DNA of 64,000 nucleotides from Streptomyces sp. CB01580 (GCF_001905795.1 NZ_LIXJ01000002.1:507853-571852), one strand, 5' to 3'. Shown: positions 35,074-44,882, counted from the first letter of the stretch. Notes: generated by a model not told the origin, from the sequence alone. Made by a program: numbers and translations.

Positions 35074-35837
35074 CGCCGCTCCGCGATGACGCCGACCGAG
35101 GGGGTGGCGGCGGTGTCCGGGACCGGTCTCGGCGGGCCGGTCTCGACGGGGGCCCGCGGTGCACGGGGCGAGGGCATCCGCAGGATCTCGTCCCGTGTCG
35201 GCAGCATGGCGCGCTGCCGGTCGTCCCAGGACCAGGCGGTGCGGTACTCGTACCCCCGGATGGCCGACGGCACCCGCGTGATCAGGTCCCGCCCGGCCAG
35301 CTCGATGCTGATCACGGCGTCCGCGGTGGACAGGATCTGGGTCAGACCGCCTGCCTCCGGCTTGTAGACGCGTACGGAGATCTGCTGGTCGGGCAACCGG
35401 ATGCCCAGCACCATCTCGTCCTTGCCGTCCCCCGTCAGATCGCGGAAGTAGGGGCGCAGCACCGGGCAGGAGGCCGGTTTCTCGCGGCACGCGTCGAGGT
35501 GGCGGACGGTTTCGGCGGGGATGTCCTTCGCACCGCCGGACCGCTCGGAGCGAGCCTTCAGCGCGGCCCGCACCACCGCGACCGGGTCCAGCCGGTGCAC
35601 GTCGCCGTCCGGCACCTCGATCCCCGGGATGCGGGCGGTCTCGCCCTCGCCGTAGTCGTACGGGGCGGCGGAGGCGGGCGGCAGCTCGGGCCAGAGCCGG
35701 GCGGGCCCGACGGCCTGCGGGGCCGGTCCGTTGCTCCGCAGCCCGCCCCCCGCACCGCAGCCGGCCAGCAGCACGGCACCGGCGGCGGCCCCGAGGGCCG
35801 ACGCCGTACGGCACCGAACGCGGCGACGCGGACGCAT
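35070..35837 (-). CDS. lipoprotein linked to a sensor kinase
   Basis: 255 residues. The signal peptide ends in LLAGC (Cys 27), so this is an outer-face membrane-anchored lipoprotein. The body has DPVAVVRAALKAR and LTGDGKDEMVLGIRLPD, a pattern I associate with CseA-like lipoproteins of streptomycetes. GGGAG lies eight bases before the ATG. Its stop overlaps the kinase start, so it likely tunes the kinase sensor domain. Function beyond that is inference. Confidence 0.8.
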   Translation of the reverse strand: MRPRRRVRCRTASALGAAAGAVLLAGCGAGGGLRSNGPAPQAVGPARLWPELPPASAAPYDYGEGETARIPGIEVPDGDVHRLDPVAVVRAALKARSERSGGAKDIPAETVRHLDACREKPASCPVLRPYFRDLTGDGKDEMVLGIRLPDQQISVRVYKPEAGGLTQILSTADAVISIELAGRDLITRVPSAIRGYEYRTAWSWDDRQRAMLPTRDEILRMPSPRAPRAPVETGPPRPVPDTAATPSVGVIAERR

Positions 35838-36286
35838 GTCACGCTCCCTTCCCTTGGCCCATGCCTCCTAGACCTTATTCGGAGGGAAGTCGTTTATCCC
35901 TATTTAGTACTGACCGTGTAGGGGTGCGGTACAGGGGGTTTCGATCGACGCCGTCGCGCGCACGGCGACATCCGATTTCCGTACGGACGGTGACGGGTTC
36001 GCGACGCGTACGGTGACGGGCTCGTACGGACGGGTGCGGGGTCCGTCCGGCTGCGCGTGGGTTCCCGGGTCCTCGCTCGGAAGGATTCGACACGTGGCAC
36101 GACAGCTCGCCCGCGGCACGGGTCCTTCGCAGGACATGGAGCACGGACGGAACTCCGCGACCTCGGCCGATGCGTCTTCCGTCGGGGATCGGTCCCCGCG
36201 GTGGGTGAACGGCCGCAGAAGCATTGAGGGCCGGGCGGAAGGCCGCGATACTGACGACCGGCCCACGGGGGATCAAGGGAGGACAC
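35838..36286. other. 449-bp divergent intergenic region
   Basis: No convincing gene. The left 60 bases are an AT-rich island (CGTTTATCCCTATTTAGTAC, 35891-35910) likely to hold the lipoprotein promoter. The right part leads into the ABC ATPase with GGGAGG before its ATG. The middle contains short direct repeats of GTACGG(A/T) and GTGACGGG. Confidence 0.5.
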
Positions 36287-36988
36287 ATGAGCCAGGTTGT
36301 CGCGGGGACCATGGTGCGCGTCGAGGACGTCCACAAGTCGTACGGCCAGGGAGCCGCCGCCGTCCATGCCCTGCGCGGCGTCTCCTTCGACATCCCCCGC
36401 GGTGAGCTCGTTGCGCTCAAGGGGCGCTCGGGTTCCGGGAAGACCACCCTGCTGAACGTCGTCGGAGGGCTCGACGCACCGGACCGGGGCCGGGTCACCG
36501 TGGACGGCCTGGACCTGTCGGAGCTCGGCGAGGACGGACTGCTGGCGCTGCGCCGGGACCGGATCGGCTTCGTCTTCCAGTCCTTCGGCCTCATTCCGAT
36601 CCTGACGGCCGCGGAGAACGTGGGCGTGCCGATGCGCATGCGCCGTGCCGACGTACGGGAGCGCGAGGAGCGGGTCGAGCTGCTGCTGTCCCTGGTGGGC
36701 CTCGCCGACCACGCGGCCCAGCGGCCCGGCGAGCTCTCCGGCGGTCAGCAGCAGCGGGTCGCCATCGCCCGCGCCCTGGCCAACAACCCCTCGTTGCTGA
36801 TCGCCGACGAGCCCACCGGGCAGCTGGACGCGGAGACCGGCCATGCCGTGATGGAACTGCTGCGTGCGGTCGTGCGCAGCGAACAGGTCACCGCCCTGGT
36901 GGCCACGCACGACGCGACGCTGCTCGATCTGGCCGACCGGGTGCTGGAACTGCGCGACGGGGAGATACGGGACGAGACGGGGGAGTAG
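36287..36988 (+). CDS. ABC transporter ATP-binding protein (MacB/LolD type)
   Basis: 233 residues. Walker A GRSGSGKTT, Q-loop FVFQSFGLIP, signature LSGGQQQRVAIARAL, Walker B LLIADEPTGQLD and H-loop VATHDA. The LolD/MacB group powers FtsX-type permeases. The ATG at 36287 follows GGGAGG. No permease gene adjoins it on the same strand; the nearest FtsX-type permeases (38-44 kb) are convergent and have their own ATPase, so this could be a second ATPase for them. Confidence 0.92.
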   Translation: MSQVVAGTMVRVEDVHKSYGQGAAAVHALRGVSFDIPRGELVALKGRSGSGKTTLLNVVGGLDAPDRGRVTVDGLDLSELGEDGLLALRRDRIGFVFQSFGLIPILTAAENVGVPMRMRRADVREREERVELLLSLVGLADHAAQRPGELSGGQQQRVAIARALANNPSLLIADEPTGQLDAETGHAVMELLRAVVRSEQVTALVATHDATLLDLADRVLELRDGEIRDETGE

Positions 36989-37044
36989 GCCGAGCCATCG
37001 CCTGTCAGGACTGCGTCATGGGCGTCCCGACCTGCTCCTCGTCA

Positions 37045-37072
37045 CATGGGCCGGGATCGTCGTCGGCCCGTG
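37045..37072. terminator. hairpin between convergent ABC ATPase genes
   Basis: CATGGGCCG (37045-37053) and CGGCCCGTG (37064-37072) pair with one wobble, with a ten-base loop. It stands in the 110-bp gap between two converging genes. Confidence 0.5.
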
Positions 37073-37098
37073 CACCGCTGTCCGGTCACGGCCGGCGA

Positions 37099-38055
37099 TC
37101 AGCTGTGCCCGCTGTCGTCCGGCCATACGGTGATGTGGTCCTGCTCCAGATCCAGCGCCACCCGGTCGCGCATGCCGAGCGCCTTCGTGTACTCGGTGGG
37201 CAGCTGGAGGCGGCCCGCCCGGTCGAGCATGGCGTACTCGCGGGCCACCAGCGTCTCGTTGCCGGTGGTCTCGTCGACCTCGCTGCGGCGCAGGACCTCC
37301 GTGGAGGTGCGGCCGTCGCGGATGGCGACCGTGCGGCGGACCTCGGTGGCCACGGCGCGGTCATGGGTGACGATGACGATCGTGGTGCCCAACTCCTCGT
37401 TCGCCGTGCGGAAGGCGGCGAAGATCTGCTCGGCGGTGTGGGAGTCGAGTTCGCCGGTGGGTTCGTCGGCGAACAGCACCGCCGGATCGCAGGCGAGGGC
37501 CACGGCGATCGCGACCCGCTGCTGCTGACCGCCGGACATCTCGTGCGGGCGGCGGCCTCGACAGTCGGCGACCTGGAGCAACTCCAACAGTTCCAGGGCG
37601 CGTTCGGCGCGGGCCCGGGAGCGGCGCCGCCCGCCTGCCAGCTGGAGGGGCAGGGCGACGTTCTGGGCCGCGGTGAGATACGGCAGCAGGTTGCGTGAGG
37701 TCTGCTGCCAGATGAAGCCGACCACCTTGCGCCGGTAGTTCAGGCGGTCCTTCGCGGTCATGGCCAGCAGGTTGTGGCCGGCCACCTGGGCCGCCCCGGC
37801 GGTGGGGGTGTCCAGGCCGGACAGGATGTTCATCAGGGTGGACTTGCCGCTGCCCGAAGCGCCCACCAGGGCCATGAGTTCGCCCTTGCGGACGAGCAGG
37901 TCGAGGCCCTGGAGGGCCTGCACCTCCACGCCTTCCACCGAGAAGATGCGGACCAGACGGTCGCAGGTGATGAGGGCGTCGTGGCCGTAGGCGGGCCGGT
38001 CGCGGGTGGCGGTCGCCCTGTCGGCCAGTTCGGCGAGGGTGGGGTTCGTCGTCAT
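37099..38055 (-). CDS. ABC transporter ATPase fused to a C-terminal AbrB-like domain
   Basis: 318 residues. ATPase: Walker A GASGSGKST (about 65-73), signature MSGGQQQRVAIA (about 173-184), Walker B VLFADEPTGELD, H-loop VTHDRAV. After residue 270 comes an extra domain, YAMLDRAGRLQLPTEYTKAL then GMRDRVALDLEQDHITV, with the swapped-hairpin pattern of SpoVT/AbrB/MazE proteins. AbrB domains normally dimerise and bind DNA; on an ABC ATPase it may serve dimerisation or couple transport to gene control. It is the last gene after two large FtsX-type permease genes (203 bp gap), whose motor it probably is. Confidence 0.88.
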   Translation of the reverse strand: MTTNPTLAELADRATATRDRPAYGHDALITCDRLVRIFSVEGVEVQALQGLDLLVRKGELMALVGASGSGKSTLMNILSGLDTPTAGAAQVAGHNLLAMTAKDRLNYRRKVVGFIWQQTSRNLLPYLTAAQNVALPLQLAGGRRRSRARAERALELLELLQVADCRGRRPHEMSGGQQQRVAIAVALACDPAVLFADEPTGELDSHTAEQIFAAFRTANEELGTTIVIVTHDRAVATEVRRTVAIRDGRTSTEVLRRSEVDETTGNETLVAREYAMLDRAGRLQLPTEYTKALGMRDRVALDLEQDHITVWPDDSGHS

Positions 38056-38257
38056 CGGGCTCCTTGGTCGATGGGGGGCCGCGGCCGGCCGGGGGCGCGC
38101 CGGGGCCGCGGCGTGCGGGTGGGGCCGCCGGAACGGAGGCCGAGTCCGCCGAGGTCAGGGGCCGGGGCAGCCGAGTCCGCCGGGGCCGGGGGCCGGGGCG
38201 GCCGGAGCTCCCAGGATCTGGCGCCGAGGCCGCCGGGGACGGGGTGCGCCGTCCTTC

Positions 38258-41020
38258 TCACTTCGTGTCGCCCGCTCTCAATTCCCGTACCGCCCCTCTC
38301 CGCCCCGCCCACCACGCCTGCACGGCGGCGATTCCCACCGTCACCGCGACCACGGCCAGCGCCGGCACCGTCAGCGACCAGGCGTCGGCGTGCAGCGGGG
38401 TCTGCTCCGGGGGAGCGGCCGAGGACGGCAGGGCCACCCCGGTCAAGTCCATGCCGGGGGAAAGCAGGCGGATCGCCGCCCAGCCGGTCAGGACGCCGCC
38501 CACCGCGGCGAGCACGGCCTGGGGAAGGGACTCCAGGACGAGCAGGCGGCGGCCCTGCGAACGGGTGAGGCCCATGGTGCGGAGCCGGGCGAGCAGCGCG
38601 ATGCGCTCGGGAGCGGCGCGCAGGAGCGACAGGAGCAGCGCGAGCACCGCGTAGCCGGCGCCTGCCGCCACCGCCCCCGTGTAGAGGTGCTCCACGCCGG
38701 ACTGGAGGGGGGAGTCGGTGTACCGGGCTCTCTCGTCGGCGCGGAGATTGACCGACACCGCGCCCCCGGCCGCCTCGCGCAGGGCACGGCCGTCCACGTC
38801 CGGGCCCGTCACCAGCAGCGTCGTCGGCGTGGCCGCCGTGGCGCCGAGGCCGGAGCGGTCCACCACCAGGAAGTCGGCGCCCGTCACGGCCGGAGTGATG
38901 TCCCGGACGAGGACGATGCGGACGGTGACACTGCTGCCGTCCTCCATGCTGACGGGGAACGGGGCCGAGCCGTGGGCGTCCGCCACGCTCGGGGAGGCCA
39001 CGGCGGGCAGCACGGCGTCGGCCCCCGGGCCGCCCCGGCCCTTCTTCAGGACTCCTTCGGAGAAGGCACCGAGCCCCGTCCGCCTCGTCAGCTCCGCGTA
39101 GCCGCCGGGATCCACGCCCACCACCGGCACGGCCTGACGCCCGTCGTTCGGCTTCGTCTGGTACGCGATGCTCACCGCCGTCACCTCCCGCACGCCGGAG
39201 ACCCGGCGCACCCGGTCGGCCAGCCCCGCCGGCAGGGAATCCACCGGCGACCTCAGTCGGGCGTCGGCCCCGACGGCGAGGAGCGCCGAGTGGTCCCGGG
39301 CCTCGCCGATGCCCGCCAGGACCGAGCCGCCGAACGCGGCCGTGGTGAGGGCGGTGAGCAGGGCGAGCAGCGGCAGCACCGCGGACGCGGAACCGCGGCC
39401 GGCCCGGGCCAGGGCCAGATGGCTCACCACCCCGCGCAGCCGCCCGGCCGGGCCGGCCAGGCCACGCAGGGGGAGGGGGTGGAGGCGGACCAGCAGCAGC
39501 GCGGCGATCACCCCCACCAGCACGGGCGCCGCCGCGATCAGCTGATCGCCGGACCCGCCGGACGTGCCCTGCCGGCGCAGGGTCACCACCGCGCCGACGG
39601 CCACCGTCACCAGCGTCAGCTCCGCGACCGTACGTCGCCGGGACGGCCGTACGGACGTCACGTCCTGGCGGACCGCGGGGACGTGGACATGCCGGTGGAC
39701 GGCGGCCGCGCGCAGCGGGAGGGCGGCGCAGGCGACGACCGTGACCGCGAGGGCGGCCAGGACCGCGGGCAGCGCCCGGGCGCCGGGGAGGACCCACATC
39801 GCCACGGCCAGGCCGAGCGCGCCGGCCGGGACGGCGACCACCGCCGTCTCCGCGAGCAGACGGGTGGCGAGACCCGGCAGCGAGGCGCCGCGGGCGCGCA
39901 GCAGGGCCAGTTCGGTGCGGCGGCGGTCGGCGGCCAGGCCGCCCGCCATCGCCAGGACGACGACGGCGACCGTACCGCTGCCGAACGCCGCGATCGAGAT
40001 CAGCGTCGAGAGGCCGGAGCGCAGGCGGGAGTGGGAGGCGAGCACGTCGTCGAGGTCGGTGGAGGACTCCAGGAGGAAATCGACGGTCTCGCGCAACTGC
40101 TGGAGACTGGGGCCCGACTCCAGGGAGGCGACCGCGGATTCGAGCGCGCCCAGGTCACGGTGGTGCAGGGCGTCCGGTGCGGGGGCCAGCCGCCAGTAGC
40201 GGTGGGGCAGCTCCTCGACGCGCAGGAGCACGGGGGCGGCCTCGGGTGCCAGCAGCAGGGCGCCGAGCCAGTACCGGGGCGAGTCCGGGTCGGCGGGCAC
40301 CACCCGCGTCAGCGCGGGCGTGCGCAGCAGCGTGTCCGCCGCCCAGTAGGCGCCGTCCCGGTCGCGCGGGGCGACGATGCCGGTGATCCGGACGGCGAGC
40401 GTGCCCCGGCCCGCGTCGGGGACGTGCAGGACCGACCCGACCTTGATGCGCAGGCTCTTGGCGGTCTCCGCGCTGACCGCCGCCTCCACCTCGGGCGTCG
40501 TCGCGGTGACCGTGCCGGACGCGCGCGGCAGACGGCCCTCGTCCAGCCGGGCGTGGCCGGCCAGGCCCGCCTGCGCGACGAGCGCGACCCGGGCGGGATG
40601 CCCGCTCGGCCGGGGCAGCCAGGGGTCGGGCACCTCATGGTTCACGGACGTGGCCACGCCGTACGACGACTGGCCGAGGTCGGGGACGAAGGGGCGCCGG
40701 ACCGTGCCGAGGATGCTGTCGTAGTCGTCCTTCACGGTGGCGGGGCGCATGAGTTGCTCGCGCTGCTCCTGCGACATCTCCACCGTCAGGGGTGCCGGGG
40801 CGGACAGCTGGACGACGCTCCGGGAGGCGGGCGTCCGTTCGACGGAGCGGCGCAGGCCCGCGTCCTCGTACCGCTCCACCGCGCGCGGGAACGCGGCGGC
40901 CAGGCAGGCGGTCACCGCCACCAGCAGCGCCAGGGCGAGCGCGGCACCGGGGGCCGACCGCAGACGGGTGCGGACCCAGGGGGCGGCGGCACGTTCCCCA
41001 CGCCTGAACGGGATCACCAC
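38258..41020 (-). CDS. large FtsX-type ABC transporter permease
   Basis: 920 residues. An N-terminal helix, a large extracytoplasmic MacB-like domain, then several membrane helices in two FtsX blocks (STLISIAAFGSGTVAVVVLAM; YAVLALLLSLL). Each block is followed by the cytosolic LLRARG/ARLRTMG loop typical of the family. GTG 41020 begins two bases before the stop region of the upstream permease, with GGAGGG upstream, so the two are coupled. Substrate unknown; FtsX/MacB permeases often export lipoproteins, peptides or antibiotics or regulate cell-wall enzymes. Confidence 0.88.
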   Translation of the reverse strand: MVIPFRRGERAAAPWVRTRLRSAPGAALALALLVAVTACLAAAFPRAVERYEDAGLRRSVERTPASRSVVQLSAPAPLTVEMSQEQREQLMRPATVKDDYDSILGTVRRPFVPDLGQSSYGVATSVNHEVPDPWLPRPSGHPARVALVAQAGLAGHARLDEGRLPRASGTVTATTPEVEAAVSAETAKSLRIKVGSVLHVPDAGRGTLAVRITGIVAPRDRDGAYWAADTLLRTPALTRVVPADPDSPRYWLGALLLAPEAAPVLLRVEELPHRYWRLAPAPDALHHRDLGALESAVASLESGPSLQQLRETVDFLLESSTDLDDVLASHSRLRSGLSTLISIAAFGSGTVAVVVLAMAGGLAADRRRTELALLRARGASLPGLATRLLAETAVVAVPAGALGLAVAMWVLPGARALPAVLAALAVTVVACAALPLRAAAVHRHVHVPAVRQDVTSVRPSRRRTVAELTLVTVAVGAVVTLRRQGTSGGSGDQLIAAAPVLVGVIAALLLVRLHPLPLRGLAGPAGRLRGVVSHLALARAGRGSASAVLPLLALLTALTTAAFGGSVLAGIGEARDHSALLAVGADARLRSPVDSLPAGLADRVRRVSGVREVTAVSIAYQTKPNDGRQAVPVVGVDPGGYAELTRRTGLGAFSEGVLKKGRGGPGADAVLPAVASPSVADAHGSAPFPVSMEDGSSVTVRIVLVRDITPAVTGADFLVVDRSGLGATAATPTTLLVTGPDVDGRALREAAGGAVSVNLRADERARYTDSPLQSGVEHLYTGAVAAGAGYAVLALLLSLLRAAPERIALLARLRTMGLTRSQGRRLLVLESLPQAVLAAVGGVLTGWAAIRLLSPGMDLTGVALPSSAAPPEQTPLHADAWSLTVPALAVVAVTVGIAAVQAWWAGRRGAVRELRAGDTK

Positions 41021-41021
41021 G

Positions 41022-44000
41022 TCACTCCCCCTCCCGCAGCACCCGCACCGGATCGGCCTGGCGCACCGCCAGCAGCGCCACGACGACGACCGGGACGGCG
41101 GCCACGGCCGTCAGCAGGGCGGCCACCCGCAGCGGCGGCAGTGCCACCAGCAGATCCGGCACCGGGCGGGCGGCCTCGCCGGTCAGGACGATGAGTGGCA
41201 GCACCGCGCGGGTCAGGGCGATGCCCAGGCCCGTGCCCACGGCCAGCGCCAGCGCGATCAGGACGCCCTGCTCGGCCGCGACGGCACGGGCCAGCCGGCG
41301 GCGCGGGGCACCCAGCGCACGCAGGATCGCGAACTCGGCGTTCCGCTCCCGCAGCGCCCCTGCCGCGCTCACCGCGAACCCGAGCGCGGCCAGCACCGCC
41401 GCCGCCCCGGCCGCCGCGGTGAACGCGGCCTCCGGGCCCGCCCCGAACGGGTCGTCGCGCAGCTCGGCGGCGATCTCGTCGCGCACGACGATCTGCCCGG
41501 GATCGAGGTCGGGCCGGGCGCGCAGAGCGGTGGCGATGCCCGCGCCGTCCGAGGGCGAGTCCGGCCGCAGCCACCACTCGGTGGGCGCGACGGCGGCCCC
41601 GTAGCGCGTCTGGAGGACCCGGTTCACGGCGCGCAGATCGAGGAGCACGGCGCCGCCGTCGCCGTCCTGCTCCCCGCCCCGGGTCGTCGGCATCTGCCGC
41701 AGGGCGCGCACGATCCGCACGGGCACGTTCTGCCCGTCGAAGGCGATGTCCATCGTCTGACCGGGGCGGGCGCCGGTGGAGGCGAGGAAGCGGTCGGTGG
41801 CGAGGGCGGCCACCGCGGTGGTCCTGGGCCGGGTCACCTGCATGCGCAGTGTCAGCGACGGTTTGAGCCAGGGCTGGTAGGACGGGACGTAGCCCGTGCC
41901 GTACACCACGGTCGGGTGCGCGGCGGGGCGGACGCGCGGGCGGGTCGGCGAGGTCCTGGAGTCGGACGCGCCCTGCCCGTTGGTGCCGGAGGCCGCCGTC
42001 CAGGACGCCGGCAGGGGCACTCGCCGTGCCGTGCCGGCGCCGGTCGTCGCGGTCAGGGAGTCGAGGGTCAGGGTCTGCTGTTCGGCTCGGAGGGACGGCA
42101 CGGGCAGTACGAGCTCCACCCCGGTGAGCTTCAACGGCCCGTGGCTGCTCGGCAGTTCGACGGACAGTGTGTGCGGGCGCCCGTCGGCGGGGAGTTCGCC
42201 GGACGGCAACGAGTAGGGGACGCCGTGGTCGTCCTCCAGCGTCTGGGTCACGGTCGCCGCGCCCTTCGTGCCCCGCGCCGAACCGGTCAGGGTCGCCGTC
42301 AGCGTCAGCCGGGTCGCCCCGGCGGGCACGCGCGCGCCCGCCGACCCACCCGACGGACCCAGCTCCGCCAGCAGCCGCTTCATCGGGGCGGGCGCCAGGT
42401 CGGGGCGCAGCAGGACGGTCTCCGCCGCGTTCGCGGTGTCCAGCGCCAGCACCGTCGCCGTGCGGCGCCCGGACAGCGTCAGGGTCTTCCGCACGGCGGG
42501 GACGGCCTCGCGCACGTGGGGCACGGCCGCGTAATCCTGCGTGCGGCCGAGCTCGTCGCCGCCGGTGCCCAGGACCCGCACCGGCGCGCCCGCCGCGAAG
42601 TCGGCCTGGTCGTCCTGCGACCGCTCCCAGGAGGAGCCCTGGCCGATCGCCAGGACGCCGAGTGCCACGGCCAGGACGAGCAGCAGTACGGGACCGGCGC
42701 CGCGCCCCGGGCGGCGGCTGAGCTGCCAGCCGGCCAGCGCCGCGGCCAGCCCCCTCCCGCCCGTCGCCCGGCGCTCGGCGAGCCGGGCGGCCAGCGGCAG
42801 CAGACGCAGCGTCAGGACCGCGCCGGCCAGCAGCGCGAGGGCGGGCGCGGCGACCAGCAGCGGGTCGATGCCCAGGGCGCCGGTCGTGTCCGCGCTCACC
42901 GCGCCCGACGTGCGGCGGGCCAGCTGCCAGTAGGCGACCCCGGCCACCGCCACCAGCCCCAGGTCCGCCCCGGCCCGCAGCGGAGCGGGCAGGGCGCGGG
43001 CGCGGGACGCGCGGAACCCGGTCGCCGCGACCGCCGGCAGGGTCACCGCCAGCGCGCACCCCAGCGCCACGCCGGCCGCCGTCAGCCACACCCCGAGCCG
43101 TCCGCCGGCCGGCACCTCCAGCTCCAGCCCGAGCCGGGCCAGCGCCCCCTGCCCGGCCAGCAGCCGGATCAGCGGGCCCGCCAGCAGCGGGGCGATCAAC
43201 AGAGCGGGCCCGGCCAGCAGCAGCGCCTCCCGGGAGGCGAGGCCGGCGAGGGTGGCGCGGGAGGCGCCGCGGGCGCGCAGCAGCCGGGTCTCGCCGGTGC
43301 GTTCGGCGGCGAGCAGCCGGGCCACGAGCAACAGCGCGCAGATCGCGAGCAGGGCGAGCTGGAGGGCAACGATCAGGAGGGTGGAGCGGGAGACGAGCAG
43401 GGAGCGCTCGACCCGGTCGAGGAGCTCGGGGAGGGCGGTGCTCGCGGTCGTCCCGCCGACCACGCCGCCCTTGCTGTCGTCCCCGGTGGGCAGTTCGAGC
43501 AGGGTGGCCGGCCCGGTGCGCGCGGAATCGCGCAGGGCGCCGATGCGGTCGGCGGTGAGGCGGGCGAAGTCGGCGGAGGCGAGCCACGCCGACCCTCCGT
43601 CGCTCACCCGGTCGCCGGTGACGACGGAGGGCGTCGTCAGCAGGGGGCCGTAGGTGGTGAAGGTGGACGTGCGTACGCCCCGACCGCCGAGTTCGTCCAG
43701 CAGCCAGTAGGGGGAGGCCGGGTCGACGGGCCGGTACACGCCGGTGACGAGGATCCGCACGGGCGGCCCGTCGAGCCGGTCGGTGACGGTGAGGCGGGCG
43801 CCCGGCGCCAGTCGCAGCCGCCGCGCGGCGGCCTCGGGCATCGCCACCTCGACGTCCGGCGCGCCCGCGCGTGGCAGGCGCCCCTCGCTGATCCGCACCT
43901 GCGCGGAGTCGAGCGCCGCGAAGTGCGTGAGGTCGGGCTTGTCGCCGGGCCGGGCGGCTGCGGCCCGGGTGGTTCCGGGCAGGGCGTACGGACCGGAGCG

Positions 44001-44339
44001 CACCAGCGTCCGTACGGTCACCGGCAGCCCGTCGAAGATCCGGCGCGCTCCGTCGCGTACGGCGGCGTCGGCGGCCCGGCGACGATCGGCCGCCACCTCG
44101 GCCTTGACGACCAGCGCGGCATCGGCGGCGTTGCGCGGCTCGGCCAGCGAGTGGCGCAGGGCCGCGTCGCCGATCGCGGTCGAGTAGGCGGCCAGGGCCG
44201 CCAGCACGGACGTGGTCAGCAGGACGGTGACGAGCGCGGCGGTGATCAGCGTGCGATGCGCGCGCGCCCTCGCCAGGACGAGCGTTGCACGCCCCGAACG
44301 CCCCGAACGCGCCGCGAAACGCCCCCCGTACGTCGTCAC
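41022..44339 (-). CDS. very large FtsX-type ABC transporter permease
   Basis: 1105 residues. An N-terminal helix (LITAALVTVLLTTSVLAAL), two extracytoplasmic domains and two FtsX domains. The family loops read RLLRARGAS and AILRALGAPRRRLARAVAAE, ending in LLAVRQADPVRVLREGE. It forms a heterodimer candidate with the next gene. GTG 44339 follows GGGGGAAGCC. First gene of the three-gene operon; a 207-bp gap upstream contains two direct GGTCTGA repeats (near 44377 and 44392, minus strand) that may be control sites. Confidence 0.88.
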   Translation of the reverse strand: MTTYGGRFAARSGRSGRATLVLARARAHRTLITAALVTVLLTTSVLAALAAYSTAIGDAALRHSLAEPRNAADAALVVKAEVAADRRRAADAAVRDGARRIFDGLPVTVRTLVRSGPYALPGTTRAAAARPGDKPDLTHFAALDSAQVRISEGRLPRAGAPDVEVAMPEAAARRLRLAPGARLTVTDRLDGPPVRILVTGVYRPVDPASPYWLLDELGGRGVRTSTFTTYGPLLTTPSVVTGDRVSDGGSAWLASADFARLTADRIGALRDSARTGPATLLELPTGDDSKGGVVGGTTASTALPELLDRVERSLLVSRSTLLIVALQLALLAICALLLVARLLAAERTGETRLLRARGASRATLAGLASREALLLAGPALLIAPLLAGPLIRLLAGQGALARLGLELEVPAGGRLGVWLTAAGVALGCALAVTLPAVAATGFRASRARALPAPLRAGADLGLVAVAGVAYWQLARRTSGAVSADTTGALGIDPLLVAAPALALLAGAVLTLRLLPLAARLAERRATGGRGLAAALAGWQLSRRPGRGAGPVLLLVLAVALGVLAIGQGSSWERSQDDQADFAAGAPVRVLGTGGDELGRTQDYAAVPHVREAVPAVRKTLTLSGRRTATVLALDTANAAETVLLRPDLAPAPMKRLLAELGPSGGSAGARVPAGATRLTLTATLTGSARGTKGAATVTQTLEDDHGVPYSLPSGELPADGRPHTLSVELPSSHGPLKLTGVELVLPVPSLRAEQQTLTLDSLTATTGAGTARRVPLPASWTAASGTNGQGASDSRTSPTRPRVRPAAHPTVVYGTGYVPSYQPWLKPSLTLRMQVTRPRTTAVAALATDRFLASTGARPGQTMDIAFDGQNVPVRIVRALRQMPTTRGGEQDGDGGAVLLDLRAVNRVLQTRYGAAVAPTEWWLRPDSPSDGAGIATALRARPDLDPGQIVVRDEIAAELRDDPFGAGPEAAFTAAAGAAAVLAALGFAVSAAGALRERNAEFAILRALGAPRRRLARAVAAEQGVLIALALAVGTGLGIALTRAVLPLIVLTGEAARPVPDLLVALPPLRVAALLTAVAAVPVVVVALLAVRQADPVRVLREGE

Positions 44340-44546
44340 TCGGCTTCCCCCAAGCCTCTGCTGCCACCGTCGCCTCAGACCTTCTGGTGATGTTGTCAGA
44401 CCAGATGCGGCGGGGTAAGTGATGGTGAATCGGGCTTGACCGGATTGTGACCGGAAATCGGCGTTCTTTGAACGGAATCCGGGCTGTGGAGCGCAAACTC
44501 TGGCGTGTTGATCAACGAGGCCACCGCGTACGGCAGGTGACCGGTC

Positions 44547-44882
44547 TCAGTTCTGGTACGGGTTCCGACCGGGCCCGCCCGGCGCGTACCCGGGGTGCCC
44601 CTGGCCCTGCCCCGGCGCCTGCCCGAACGGGTTGCCCTGCTGCGCGGCCATGTGCTGTGCCAGCAGCTGTTCCGCCTGCTCCTTCGGTATCTGCTGCTCC
44701 CCGCCGCAGAACGTGCACTGCGTCGCGAACTTCGTCGAGAACGGGAACAGCGGTACGAAGAACAGCGTGAACTTGGTGACCCGCTTGCGCAGCGTGTGCG
44801 CGGCCGGATTGCCGCACCAGCCACAGACCAGCGTCAGCACGGCCAGCTGGTACAGATATCCCCGCGTACCGAAAATGATCAC
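44547..44882 (-). CDS. zinc-ribbon protein
   Basis: 111 residues. Two CxxC pairs (VCGWCGNPAAH and CTFCGGEQQ) form a zinc ribbon. The middle is hydrophobic-aromatic (KFTLFFVPLFPFSTKFATQ), which could insert in a membrane. The C-terminus is Gly/Pro/Gln-rich and disordered. GTG 44882 overlaps the HEAT-protein stop (GTGA), so the two are coupled. Widespread in Streptomyces; function unknown. Confidence 0.82.
   Translation of the reverse strand: MIIFGTRGYLYQLAVLTLVCGWCGNPAAHTLRKRVTKFTLFFVPLFPFSTKFATQCTFCGGEQQIPKEQAEQLLAQHMAAQQGNPFGQAPGQGQGHPGYAPGGPGRNPYQN

Noticed and set aside
38006..44390. Two plus-strand frames of more than 1000 codons opposite the permeases
   Set aside because: Low-complexity Arg/Gly/Pro/Gln sequence typical of high-GC antisense frames; the minus strand encodes recognisable FtsX permeases.
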